From PALSA-894 sp963734185 (GTDB lineage Bacteria > Pseudomonadota > Alphaproteobacteria > Rhizobiales > Xanthobacteraceae): 64,000 nucleotides of DNA. Each line of letters begins with the position of its first letter. The stretch's first letter is position 1. The notes beneath the pieces are model-generated. The model did not search any database. It was not told the origin of the DNA and saw only the letters and a program-made list of their open reading frames with translations. This document shows, piece by piece, positions 1-10,519 of the stretch. The stretch is taken from assembly GCA_963734185.1 (NCBI GenBank), contig CAVTGA010000001.1:1488001-1552000 (forward strand). Direction: 5' to 3'. The translations under genes and the position numbers were made by a program.

Positions 1-707
1 ATCAGGTCGGCATGCGCGGCGACGAAGCTCGCGCGCGACGTCGCCACCATGGCGACGAGACCGAGCGAGGGGGAATGCTGCTGCGCGACGATCAGGTCCA
101 CCTCCGTGTCGCGGCCGGGACTGCGTTCGGCGATGAGGGTGCCGTCCGCGGTCGTGACGCGGGCGCTGGCACTGAACGGCCCGCCGCTGGAAGAGACCGT
201 GGGAACGAAGAGATCGGCGGGAACGAGCACGCCTAAACCGACTTCGCCTTCTGCCACGCGCCGAATCCGCACCACGGGTTCGCCACGAGGGCCAAGACTG
301 AGCACTTCCAGCACGAGGCCGGGGTGCGGATCGATGGCATGCGAAGAGATCACGTGCCGGAGGCCGGGCGGGAGACCCAGGTTGGTGCAGAGCGTCGTGC
401 CGTCGGCATCGACGACCGACACTTCCTTGACCGGCAGCACCGCAAAGGACATCGCGTGCATGGCCTCGACGTCGGCGCGACCGCACGATGCGACGCCGCG
501 CCCGGCGAGGTCTTTGAGCCCGGCAATCACCCCGCCGATGCGTTTCTCCGCAAGAGCGATGGCGCGGCGTGCCGAGCTCTGCGCTTCGTAGTGAGCCTGG
601 CGCTCGACGTAGTCGTTGAGCCACGCATGCACGGCCGCGGCCGGCACGCCCGCAAGCGCGACGCCAACCGCGATGGCCGCCAGATTTCTGCGCCGGGACG
701 GAAGCAA
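1..707 (-). CDS. Membrane CSS-motif sensor, probable EAL c-di-GMP phosphodiesterase (5' part only)
   Basis: About 235 N-terminal residues are inside the window and the gene continues past the left edge, so the output domain is not visible. The minus strand shows a hydrophobic N-terminal segment (LAAIAVGVALAGVPAAAV), then SCGRADVEAMHA and KEVSVVDADGTTLCTNLG. These align in order with SCAEAELDALRR and KELSVVNADGTVRCQHLG of the next gene. This is the periplasmic CSS-motif domain that normally precedes an EAL domain, so the missing part is inferred to be EAL. No ATG is available: an in-frame TAA lies at 744-746 and the best start is TTG at 707, preceded by GGAGAGGGG. It appears to be a diverged tandem paralogue of the downstream-numbered gene on the same strand. 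Confidence 0.7.
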   Translation of the reverse strand, partial: MLPSRRRNLAAIAVGVALAGVPAAAVHAWLNDYVERQAHYEAQSSARRAIALAEKRIGGVIAGLKDLAGRGVASCGRADVEAMHAMSFAVLPVKEVSVVDADGTTLCTNLGLPPGLRHVISSHAIDPHPGLVLEVLSLGPRGEPVVRIRRVAEGEVGLGVLVPADLFVPTVSSSGGPFSASARVTTADGTLIAERSPGRDTEVDLIVAQQHSPSLGLVAMVATSRASFVAAHADL

Positions 708-823
708 GGCCCCTCTCCGTCCGCGCAGCTTGGCCGAGTGGTATTAAGGTCTGCTGAACCGTGCGCGGCGCGCTGTGCCGCCGGCTTGCGCGCCGCAGGG
801 GTTAACGCGCGGTTAATGGCCGC

Positions 824-2443
824 TCAAGCGGCGGCCATGCGCCGGCGCGGCGCAAGCTCTTGGATCGCGCCCGCGGACTTGGCGGCGGCCGTCGGGTCGG
901 CCGCGTCGAGGAGCTGCAGGAACGACGCGCCCGGCAGCGGCGGGGCGAACGCATATCCTTGCGCCACGTGGATGCCATGATTGCGCAAATAAGTGACCTG
1001 TTCGAACGTCTCCACGCCCTCGGCCATGATGCCCATGCGCATGGTCTTGGCGAGCGCCACCAGCGTCTCGATGATCGTGGTCGAATAGCGCTCGGTCCCG
1101 ATCGCGTCGACGAACATCTTGTCGACCTTGATGAAGTCGACACCCAGCTTGAGCATGTAGGAAAGCCCGCCATGGCCGGTGCCGACATCGTCGATCGCGA
1201 TCCGGCAGCCCAGCCCCTGCAGCGAGGCGATCACCCGGCGCGCCGCGATCAGGTCTTCGAGCGGCTGGCGCTCGGTCACTTCGAGCACGATCTGCGAGAG
1301 CCGGATCGGAGAATCAGCGAAAATGCGCCGCACGTCGTCGACAATGACCTCGTCGCCGAAATGCCGGGCGGTCAAATTGAAGCCGAGCTTGAAGCGCGGC
1401 CGCAGCGCCAGCGCCGCCGCGGTCTCGTCGCGCGCCGCCGCCATCAACATGCGCGTCATGGCGACGATCAGTCCACTCGACTCGGCCAGCGGAATGAACG
1501 TCGCCGGCGACTGGATGCCATCGGCTTTGCGCCAGCGGATCAGCACCTCCGCCCCCACCATGCGGCCGCTGCGGATATCCATGATGGGCTGGTAGTAGGG
1601 CACGAACTCGCCGGCCGCGATCGCGCGTTCCATCTCGGCCACGGGGTCGCCGCGCGCGCGCCACGGCGCAAGGATCGCGAGCGCCAGGATCATCAGCGCG
1701 AGGATGCCGCTGCCGAGCGCGCCGACGGTGATCAGGTCGCCGTGCTCAGCAACGATGGCCGAACGCGCGACCGAGGCGGTCGCCATGAGCGGAAAACGCG
1801 TCGACTGGCGTTGCGCGAACGCAACGTCGCTCCGCGCTACCGGGTCCTGCGCGTTGGCGGGCGCCGCGATCAGGGATCCTTCATTGAGCGTCAGGCGCAC
1901 CTCCGGCTCGCTCGCGGCCGGGCTTGCGCTGGCGTCGGGCAGGAACATGTCGGACGGCACGAATGCGACCAGTGCAAGCGTTTCGCCCGGCCGTCGCCAG
2001 GTTACGCGCAACGCGCGTCCGCGCAGGTCGAGCGGCCGTACCACGGCGATGAATACCCCGGCGTCGGCGGTGCTCAACTCGCGCGACAGCGGCCACGACT
2101 GCGTGGCGAGCCCGAGATGCTGGCAGCGCACCGTCCCGTCGGCGTTGACGACGGACAGTTCCTTGATCGGCGTCGTCGTCATCACGGCCCGCCGCAGGGC
2201 GTCGAGCTCGGCCTCGGCGCAGGAGGCAAGCTCGGCCGTGGCGACGGTCTCGAGCGCGGCGATCACCTGCCCGATGCGCCAATCGGCGCGCGCGACCGCG
2301 CGTTGCGCGGCGAGCCGCACCTCCTCGTCGGCCTTGCGGGCAATGTAGGCGGACAGGCCGTGATTGATCGCCACGACCGGGATGCCGGCGAGCAGCACTC
2401 CGGCCAATACCGCGACAAGTTTTCGCAGGCCCGACGGGATCAC
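824..2443 (-). CDS. CSS-motif/EAL domain c-di-GMP phosphodiesterase, 539 aa
   Basis: Predicted to hydrolyse cyclic di-GMP to pGpG in response to a periplasmic signal. A transmembrane segment at about residues 8-28 is followed by a periplasmic CSS-type domain (SC at 74-75, DG at 102-103), a second membrane segment at about 238-260 and an EAL domain at about 268-515. The family's metal and catalytic residues are all in place: E299 (signature reads EVLIRW, not EALLRW), N356 in FNLTA, E388/E391 in LEVTE, D418-D419 in AIDDVGTG, K442 in VDK, E475 in AEGVE and Q495 in QGY. It is therefore likely an active phosphodiesterase. There is no GGDEF domain. The unit may be transcribed with the partial paralogue on its 3' side, 116 bases away. 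Confidence 0.93.
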   Translation of the reverse strand: MIPSGLRKLVAVLAGVLLAGIPVVAINHGLSAYIARKADEEVRLAAQRAVARADWRIGQVIAALETVATAELASCAEAELDALRRAVMTTTPIKELSVVNADGTVRCQHLGLATQSWPLSRELSTADAGVFIAVVRPLDLRGRALRVTWRRPGETLALVAFVPSDMFLPDASASPAASEPEVRLTLNEGSLIAAPANAQDPVARSDVAFAQRQSTRFPLMATASVARSAIVAEHGDLITVGALGSGILALMILALAILAPWRARGDPVAEMERAIAAGEFVPYYQPIMDIRSGRMVGAEVLIRWRKADGIQSPATFIPLAESSGLIVAMTRMLMAAARDETAAALALRPRFKLGFNLTARHFGDEVIVDDVRRIFADSPIRLSQIVLEVTERQPLEDLIAARRVIASLQGLGCRIAIDDVGTGHGGLSYMLKLGVDFIKVDKMFVDAIGTERYSTTIIETLVALAKTMRMGIMAEGVETFEQVTYLRNHGIHVAQGYAFAPPLPGASFLQLLDAADPTAAAKSAGAIQELAPRRRMAAA

Positions 2444-2456
2444 GGCGGTTTCTCAC

Positions 2457-2531
2457 CAGTGCCCCGAACCCGAAGTTCGCACGCATCGTGCGGCAAGGGC
2501 GGTTGCGAACTTCGGGTTCAAAGGGGCACTG
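2457..2531. repeat. Long inverted repeat upstream of the EAL gene
   Basis: Perfect 15-base arms GAACCCGAAGTTCGC (2466-2480) and its complement (2505-2519) are flanked by a second matching pair, CAGTGCCCC (2457-2465) and GGGGCACTG (2523-2531), offset by a three-base AAA bulge (2520-2522). The spacer is 24 bases. It lies just upstream of the start of the EAL gene, so it could be an operator or simply a mobile palindrome. Confidence 0.75.
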
Positions 2532-2563
2532 GAATCATAGAGTTGCCAGTGTCCGTTTGATTC

Positions 2564-2605
2564 CGAAGTTCGCTTCGAGTACGCCGCAAACGCATGCGAA
2601 CTTCG
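2564..2605. repeat. Second, shorter copy of the same inverted repeat core
   Basis: CGAAGTTCGC (2564-2573) and GCGAACTTCG (2596-2605) form another inverted pair with the same core as the 2457-2531 element, 22 bases apart. The gene-free stretch 2444-2822 thus holds four copies of one 10-base core in alternating orientation. Confidence 0.7.
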
Positions 2606-2822
2606 CAATCGGGACGCTGGGTTAGCGTGATAAATCGCGCCGCGGCCTTAACGACCGATTACGGGACCGGCGGGAAATACGCGATCGCGCCAGCGCGTCT
2701 GGTTAATGCCCGGTTAAGCTTTCCTTTGGTTGCGCATGGAGCGCCGCAGGCGGGCCGCAAGAAGTCTGCTAGGCTGCCGCCATTCAAAGCGCCGACGTAC
2801 GCGCCGGCCCGGGGGGACATCC

Positions 2823-3671
2823 ATGGCTCTGCTGAAGATCGCTCGCGTCGCGGCTGCATTTGCGGTTCTCGCGTTCGCGGCGGTACCGGCGCTCGCCCAA
2901 CAGCCGTTGAAGCTGTTCGACGCCCATTTGCACTACAATCAGGAACCGAACCCGTACTACGACCTCGACCAGGTGCTGGAGGTCTTCCGCCGCAACGGCG
3001 TCACCGGCATTCTCGCCACCAGCCGCCCGAACAAGGGCACCCATCAGCTGATGGACGCGAAGGCGCCCGGCCTGTGGGTCGTGCCGTTCATCCGGCCGTA
3101 CCGCACGCGCAGCGATATCCAGACCTGGTTCGACGACCCGGCGATCTACGAACTGATCGTCTCGGAGTTCAAGCGCGGCTACTACCGCGGCATCGGCGAG
3201 TTCCACATCTACGGCAAGTCGGCGGCCGGTGCGTTGGTGAAGAAGATCGTCGACTTCGCGGTCGAACGCGATCTGTGGCTGCACGCGCATTGCGACGAGG
3301 AAGCGCTGCTGCTGCTGTTCGGTCACAATCCGAAAGCGCGGATCATCTGGGCCCACACCGGCTTCTCGGTCGCGCCCGCGCGAGTACGCGAGCTGCTCGA
3401 CAAGCATCCGGGACTGATGGGCGAGCTCTCCTATCGCGGCGGCATCACCGAGGGCGGCGGCAAGCTGTCGACGGAGTGGCGCGAACTGTTCGCGCGCTAT
3501 TCGGATCGCTTCCTCATCGGCTCCGACACCTGGATCAACGAGCGCTGGTTCTCCTACGACGGCATCATCAAGACTTACCGCGAGTGGCTCGTACAGCTTC
3601 CCGACGCGCAGGCGCGGCGCATCGCCCACGGCAACGCCGAGCGCCTGTTCGGCGGCAAGGTCGGGGAATAG
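2823..3671 (+). CDS. Exported amidohydrolase-family protein, 282 aa
   Basis: Metal-dependent hydrolase of the TIM-barrel amidohydrolase-2 type; substrate unknown. A signal peptide (MALLKIARVA..ALA) is followed by the metal motif DAHLHY (H35, H37), then LWLHAHCDEE, IIWAHTGF and a late IGSDTW with the family's acidic residue. The open frame begins at 2730, but ATG 2823 is preferred because it starts a clean signal peptide and follows a G-rich ribosome site (GGGGGGAC). At 282 residues it is of usual length for the compact family. It stands alone between two repeat-rich gaps. Confidence 0.85.
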   Translation: MALLKIARVAAAFAVLAFAAVPALAQQPLKLFDAHLHYNQEPNPYYDLDQVLEVFRRNGVTGILATSRPNKGTHQLMDAKAPGLWVVPFIRPYRTRSDIQTWFDDPAIYELIVSEFKRGYYRGIGEFHIYGKSAAGALVKKIVDFAVERDLWLHAHCDEEALLLLFGHNPKARIIWAHTGFSVAPARVRELLDKHPGLMGELSYRGGITEGGGKLSTEWRELFARYSDRFLIGSDTWINERWFSYDGIIKTYREWLVQLPDAQARRIAHGNAERLFGGKVGE

Positions 3672-3851
3672 CTGCGCTCCTCATCCTAAGGAGCCGACCA
3701 CCGATCTCGGGTTTACCCGAGATCGGCACTATCGATGCACAAGTCGGCTACAGCCAACTTGTGTGGTCGGCGTCTCGAAGGATGGCCGCAAAGGCAGGCC
3801 GCCTCGCCCTTCGAGCCGCGGCCTTTCGGCCGCTCCTCAGGGTGAGGCAGC
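3671..3851. repeat. Composite branched palindromic repeat
   Basis: Nested inverted repeats could fold into a branched structure. CCGATCTCGGG (3701-3711) pairs perfectly with 3716-3726 over a 4-base loop. CACAAGTCGGCT (3738-3749) nearly pairs with 3753-3763. Both hairpins are enclosed by GCCGACCAC (3693-3701) and GTGGTCGGC (3763-3771). The outermost arms, GCTGCGCTCCTCATCCTAAG (from 3671) and the complement of 3833-3851, also match imperfectly. It directly follows the amidohydrolase stop codon and may act as a terminator; it resembles a non-autonomous mobile repeat. Confidence 0.65.
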
Positions 3852-3857
3852 GAGGGA

Positions 3858-3944
3858 TCAGCGCTTGGCGAAGTCCGGCGTCGGCAGGCCGATCACCAGG
3901 GTCGGCCGGTCGACCGGCTTGGGATCGAACCAATCGAAGAACAC
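3858..3944 (-). CDS. Possible 28-residue small protein
   Basis: A GTG at 3944 sits 6 bases after a strong GGGGAGG ribosome site and opens a 28-codon frame starting VFFDWFDPKPVDRP and ending PTPDFAKR. The aromatic/proline-rich make-up does not look like a shadow of another gene, and no other gene lies here. The same frame is open back to 4106, inside the 3' end of speE, so translation from further upstream is possible. I do not recognise a family; treat as a candidate only. Confidence 0.35.
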   Translation of the reverse strand: MFFDWFDPKPVDRPTLVIGLPTPDFAKR

Positions 3945-4089
3945 GATCAGCCTCCCCGGGTGAATGCGCAAAGCGACTTTTATACGTTTAGTAGTCAAAT
4001 CGCTATCTGAGATAGCATGTTGGCGCGATCGCGCTTGCAACTCATGCGTGCCCCAGCGGGCGGATTCCGAAGCAGACGGAAATGCAAGC

Positions 4090-4968
4090 TCAGCGCCGCT
4101 TCGCACCCTTCACATGTTCGGCGATGAAACGCGGCAGCGCGAAAGCGGCGACATGCACCTCCGGGGTCCAGTACTTGGTCCTGAAGCTGCCGGCTCGTCT
4201 GTAGCGCGCCGCGATCGTACGCACGGGATGCTGGCGCAGCTTGCGCTCCTTGGCCGCCCAGCCCATCGCCATATGGCCGCCCACATAGGTCGGGATCGCG
4301 GCCACGTAGCAGGCGCCGTCGGCGAACAGCGACTTGAACATGCCGACCGAGGAAATCAGCTCGTCCGGCTGCAAGAACGGCACGCCGTTCTGCGTGACCA
4401 TGACGCCGCCCGCCGCCATGCAGCGTTTGCACGCGGCATAGAATTCCCGGGTGAACAGAACCGCGCCGGGTCCCTGCGGATCGGTCGAGTCGACGATGAT
4501 GACGTCGAAGCGCGCCTCGGTCTCGGCGACGTATTTCATGCCGTCGGCGATCACGCTCTCGAAGCGCTTGTCGCGGAACACCGGCGTGGTGAACTCGGGG
4601 AAATGCTCCTTGGAGAATTCGATCACCGACTCGTCGATCTCGACCTGGACCAAGCGGCGGACCGACTTGTGCTTCAAGACTTCCTCGGCGATGCCGCAGT
4701 CGCCGCCGCCGATGATCAGCACCTGCTTCGCGCTGCCGTGGGCGAAGATCGGCACGTGCGTCATCATCTCGTGATAGATGAACTCGTCGCGCGTGGTGAC
4801 CTGGGTGGCGCCGTCGAGCATCAGCATCTTGCCGAAGTGCCTGTGCTCGAACAGGACCAGATGCTGATGCTCGGTCTGCATCTCGTAGAGCACGCGCTCG
4901 ACGCCGTAGCTCATGCGGAAGCCGAGCTCGTCGAACAGCGTTTCGGGGATCCAGCGCTTATCGGCCAT
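4090..4968 (-). CDS. speE: Spermidine synthase, 292 aa
   Basis: Transfers the aminopropyl group of decarboxylated S-adenosylmethionine to putrescine in the cytosol. The Rossmann nucleotide motif reads LIIGGGDCGIAEEVL (from about residue 85), followed by QVEIDESVIEFSKEHFPEF, IADGMKYV and the active-site stretch DSTDPQGPGAVLFT. The longest frame begins at 4989, but ATG 4968 is preferred because GGAGAG lies just ahead of it. Order and strand match speD immediately upstream (154 bases away), so the two decarboxylation/transfer steps are probably co-expressed, though a palindromic repeat sits between them. Confidence 0.95.
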   Translation of the reverse strand: MADKRWIPETLFDELGFRMSYGVERVLYEMQTEHQHLVLFEHRHFGKMLMLDGATQVTTRDEFIYHEMMTHVPIFAHGSAKQVLIIGGGDCGIAEEVLKHKSVRRLVQVEIDESVIEFSKEHFPEFTTPVFRDKRFESVIADGMKYVAETEARFDVIIVDSTDPQGPGAVLFTREFYAACKRCMAAGGVMVTQNGVPFLQPDELISSVGMFKSLFADGACYVAAIPTYVGGHMAMGWAAKERKLRQHPVRTIAARYRRAGSFRTKYWTPEVHVAAFALPRFIAEHVKGAKRR

Positions 4969-4984
4969 GGCGTTGCTCTCCGCT

Positions 4985-5093
4985 GTCATGCCCCGCGAAA
5001 GCGGAGCATCCAGTAGCCGCCGCAGCCCGAAAGCGCGGCGGTCTGATCCGAGGCCTCGTGTTTACTGGATCGCCCGCCTTCGCGGGCGATGAC
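4985..5093. repeat. REP doublet (REPIN-like) between speD and speE
   Basis: Two related palindromes in inverted orientation. The right copy (5063-5093) is TACTGGAT followed by a perfect 9-base stem ATCGCCCGC / GCGGGCGAT (5069-5077 / 5082-5090) and ATGAC. The left copy (4985-5015), read on the minus strand, is TACTGGATGCTCCGCTTTCG followed by CGGGGCATGAC. It lies within the likely speD-speE transcript and could affect mRNA stability. Confidence 0.75.
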
Positions 5094-5122
5094 GCGGAGA
5101 GGGTCTTGTTGACAACTCGCCG

Positions 5123-5602
5123 TCAGGCGCCCTGCCCGCGCAGGATTTCGCTCACCCCGATGCGCGCCGGCTTGAACGCCTCGCGCAGCACCGGAATGCA
5201 AGCATCCGGGTTGGCCTTGCCGCACATGAACACGTCGAGCGCGGCGTAGTTGGCCTCGGGCCAGGAGTGGATGGAGATGTGGCTTTCGGCCAGCACCGCC
5301 ACGCCCGACACGCCGCCGTTCGGCTCGAAGTGATGCAGATGGATGTGCAGCAGCGTCGCATTCGCCGCGGCAACGCAACGGCGCAGGGTCGCCTCGATCA
5401 AGTCGATGTCGTCGAGGCCTTTGGCCTCGTACAGATCGACGATCAGGTGCACGCCGGCGCAGCGCACGCCATTGCGGACCACGAAATGATCGCTGCGCTC
5501 TTCCGTGACGGGTGCGGCTACAGCAAGTGGCAACTGCTTCTTTCGGGCGGTACCTGGAGTTCCCAAGCCCTTCCCCGATCGCAAGAGGGCGTTCTGGCGC
5601 AT
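5123..5602 (-). CDS. speD: S-adenosylmethionine decarboxylase proenzyme, 159 aa
   Basis: Pyruvoyl enzyme that supplies the aminopropyl donor for SpeE. The self-processing site AESHISIHSWPE is intact: chain cleavage is expected between E106 and S107, S107 becoming the pyruvoyl group. H112 and C127 (FMCG) match the family's processing and catalytic residues. This is the bacterial/archaeal class 1B type. The start at 5602 follows a strong GGGGAGGA. The reading frame is open far upstream only because maeB is frameshifted into it; SpeD is not fused to malic enzyme. An N-terminal tail of about 40 residues precedes the conserved core. Confidence 0.93.
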   Translation of the reverse strand: MRQNALLRSGKGLGTPGTARKKQLPLAVAAPVTEERSDHFVVRNGVRCAGVHLIVDLYEAKGLDDIDLIEATLRRCVAAANATLLHIHLHHFEPNGGVSGVAVLAESHISIHSWPEANYAALDVFMCGKANPDACIPVLREAFKPARIGVSEILRGQGA

Positions 5603-5781
5603 GCCGTCCTCCCCAACCAGGTTGCAAGAACTCCGAGTGCCGGCAAGCCGGAGTCTCGGAAAGCGAATGCCGCCCGATCCAAGTCCGCACGCGGACAGAT
5701 CGACAGCGGCGAGTTCAGATAAGCACAACATTCCCGGGGTTCGAGCAAATTCTTCGAACGTCCTCAGCTCTCGCGTTCGAC

Positions 5782-8113
<2,332 letters not shown>

Positions 8114-8220
8114 TGCCTTAACTCCGTCCACGGGCGGTGCAGGATAGGCGATTTGCCGGCTTGGACAATCGGCCGCGCGCGACGACAATGCCGTCGCCCG
8201 AAGCTGCGGGGGGAAACGCC

Positions 8221-10233
8221 ATGCGGAAGATCCTGGTCGCTGTCGTCGTTCTCGCCGTCATCGCCGCTGCCGGCTTTTTCGGGCTCCAGCTCTACGCCCA
8301 AGCGCGCGCCGAACGCGAGGTGGAGGAAGCGTTCGCGACCATCAGGGCGGCCGGCAACACCGCCAGCTACGGCAAGGTCAGCTTCGATCTCATCGGCCGC
8401 ACGCTCACCATCGGCGATATTGCGGTGCAATCCCTGGCGCAGCCGACGACGACGGTCAAGATCGGCCGCATCGACGCGATCGGCGTCGGCCTGCCGGTCG
8501 CGGGCCGCATGTCCGCCGCGCGCCTCGATATCGCAGACATGGACGCCAGCGGCACGCTGACGATGCAGGGCGGCGTCCGCCTCGCCTACAAAGCGCCGCG
8601 CATCGAAATCGCCGACTATGCGGGCCCGGCCGGCGCGCTGCGCGTCCTCGACACGGCATCCCCGATCGACCTGTGGCGCTTCGCGCTCGAGCATTTCGCG
8701 GCCGTGCGCGCAACATCCATCACGATCCCGGCGATCACCGCTTCGATCACCCCGGTCGCGACGGTGGGCGCGCCGCAAAGCGTCGGGCCGGGCGAATACA
8801 GCTACTCCAACCTGCTGATGCGAGGCATCGGCGACGGCCGCATCGCCAGCACGACGGTCGACAAGCTCACCTTCAGCGCAGCCATCAACAATCTCGGCAA
8901 GCGCGAAAGCTTCACCGGCGAGATCGTCGACTTCACCGCCAGCGACTTCGACGCCGGCGCCATGCTCGCCATCCTCGATCCGGCCAAGGCCAAGGACGAC
9001 ACCTATTACCGCGCCTATCGGCAGATCACGTCCGGCCGTTACACGGCGACGCTCGACAAGGGCATGCGGATGCAGATCAGCGGCGTGACGCTCGACGAGC
9101 TCGGAATACGGCCGTCGCGCGTGCAAGCCGCCGACATCATGGCCATCATCGAGCTGGCGCCGCCGCCCGGCGTCCAGCCCTCGCCGATCCAGATGCGGCG
9201 CATGTTCGAGAAGGTCGCCGGCATCTACGAAGGCATGCGCGTCGGCGGCGCCGAAATACGCGGGCTTTCGCTCGAGATGGGGCAGGAAGGCACCATCAAG
9301 CTCGCCACCGTCCGCCTGGGGACCTTGGAAAACGGCAAGCTCGGCGAATTTGCGCTGCAAGGCCTCGACGTGAAGGGGCCGAAGGACGCGCTCAAGGTCG
9401 ATCGCTTTGCGCTCAGGAGGCTCGATGTCGCCCAGCTCATGCGCACGGCTGCGGAGTTCGCATCCGGCCAGCAACCAACCCCGGAGCAGATGGCGGCATT
9501 GCTGCTGTTGCTCGAAGGTGCCGAACTGAAGGGGCTGGTCACGCCCTATCAAGGCACGGGCAAGACCGTGAACGTCGAAGGCGTGGACCTCTCGTGGGGT
9601 CAGTTCGTCGGTCCGATCCCGACCCGGGCGCGGGTCACGGCCAAACTCTCCGGCCCGGTCGACATGAGCGACGACCCGCTGTTCAGGATGCTCGCCGCCG
9701 CGGGCCACACGGCGGCAACCATCAGCCTCGACCTCGGCGCGGCCTGGAACGAGGCGGCGCGGACCATGGCCTTGACCCCGGCCACCCTGGAACTCGGCAA
9801 CGTGTTCGCCGCGACCATGCAGCTCTCGATTGGCAACGTGGCGCGTGACGCCTTCTCGGTCGATCCGTTGAAACTGATGACCGCCGGCGCCATCGTCGAG
9901 GCCGGACCGGTCGAGCTGACCTTGCGCGACACCGGCGGCCTCGACCTCGCGACCGCGCAGCTTGCCAGGACGCAGGGGCTGTCCCAGGACGCCGCGCGAC
10001 GGGTGTTGGTGGACAATGTACGGCAGGCGGCGCAACCGATGGCCGCCCTGCATCCCGATGCGATCGCGACCGCGGGCGCCGTCGCGCGTTTCGTGGAGAC
10101 CCCGGGCGGCACGCTCACGATCCGCCTCACCCCGCGCGAGCGCGTGCTGCTGATGCCGCTGGTCGCCCGGCTGCAGCAGGATCCGTTCGGCGCGCTGGCG
10201 CGATTCAGGATCGATGCGACGGTGGGGCGGTAG
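8221..10233 (+). CDS. Membrane-anchored protein of unknown function, 670 aa
   Basis: Family not recognised. An N-terminal membrane anchor (ILVAVVVLAVIAAAGFFGL, about residues 4-22) is followed by a long extracytoplasmic region with alternating, beta-rich stretches such as TVKIGRIDAIGVGLPVAG and GTLTMQGGVRLAYKAPRIE. This layout suggests an envelope protein, perhaps AsmA- or DUF945-like, but that is only inference. The frame opens at 8137; ATG 8221 is chosen because GGGGGGAAA precedes it and the anchor begins at once. It is divergent from maeB, and base composition is like the core genes. Confidence 0.7.
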   Translation: MRKILVAVVVLAVIAAAGFFGLQLYAQARAEREVEEAFATIRAAGNTASYGKVSFDLIGRTLTIGDIAVQSLAQPTTTVKIGRIDAIGVGLPVAGRMSAARLDIADMDASGTLTMQGGVRLAYKAPRIEIADYAGPAGALRVLDTASPIDLWRFALEHFAAVRATSITIPAITASITPVATVGAPQSVGPGEYSYSNLLMRGIGDGRIASTTVDKLTFSAAINNLGKRESFTGEIVDFTASDFDAGAMLAILDPAKAKDDTYYRAYRQITSGRYTATLDKGMRMQISGVTLDELGIRPSRVQAADIMAIIELAPPPGVQPSPIQMRRMFEKVAGIYEGMRVGGAEIRGLSLEMGQEGTIKLATVRLGTLENGKLGEFALQGLDVKGPKDALKVDRFALRRLDVAQLMRTAAEFASGQQPTPEQMAALLLLLEGAELKGLVTPYQGTGKTVNVEGVDLSWGQFVGPIPTRARVTAKLSGPVDMSDDPLFRMLAAAGHTAATISLDLGAAWNEAARTMALTPATLELGNVFAATMQLSIGNVARDAFSVDPLKLMTAGAIVEAGPVELTLRDTGGLDLATAQLARTQGLSQDAARRVLVDNVRQAAQPMAALHPDAIATAGAVARFVETPGGTLTIRLTPRERVLLMPLVARLQQDPFGALARFRIDATVGR

Positions 10234-10329
10234 GTATTGCACCGGCGAATGCGAAGGTGGCGGAAAAGCGCGCGTTGCCAATGCAGAAAGTGGCCGATAC
10301 TGTAACTGTCGCAACGGCAGCCGACTCTC

Positions 10330-10515
10330 ATGCGAGAAGCATTCGAGATCCTTCGCCAATTCTTTGTCGGATCGAGCTATGGAGTATTCACGGTCGGCTG
10401 CGCGCTGAGCTTCATCGAAGGCGAGTTCTCGTACTACGGCTTCTTCGGCGCCTTCATTATTTCCCTCGTTCTGCTTACATTGTCGTGGGTAACTGCCATG
10501 GCTGCAAGAGAGTGA
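10330..10515 (+). CDS. Small membrane protein, 61 aa
   Basis: Unknown. Two hydrophobic stretches (FFVGSSYGVFTVGCALSFI and GFFGAFIISLVLLTLSWVTA) suggest a small integral membrane protein. No clear ribosome site is visible before ATG 10330. It ends 4 bases before the next gene on the same strand, and the pair is visibly AT-richer than the flanking core genes, so they may be one acquired unit. Confidence 0.5.
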   Translation: MREAFEILRQFFVGSSYGVFTVGCALSFIEGEFSYYGFFGAFIISLVLLTLSWVTAMAARE

Positions 10516-10519
10516 CTCT

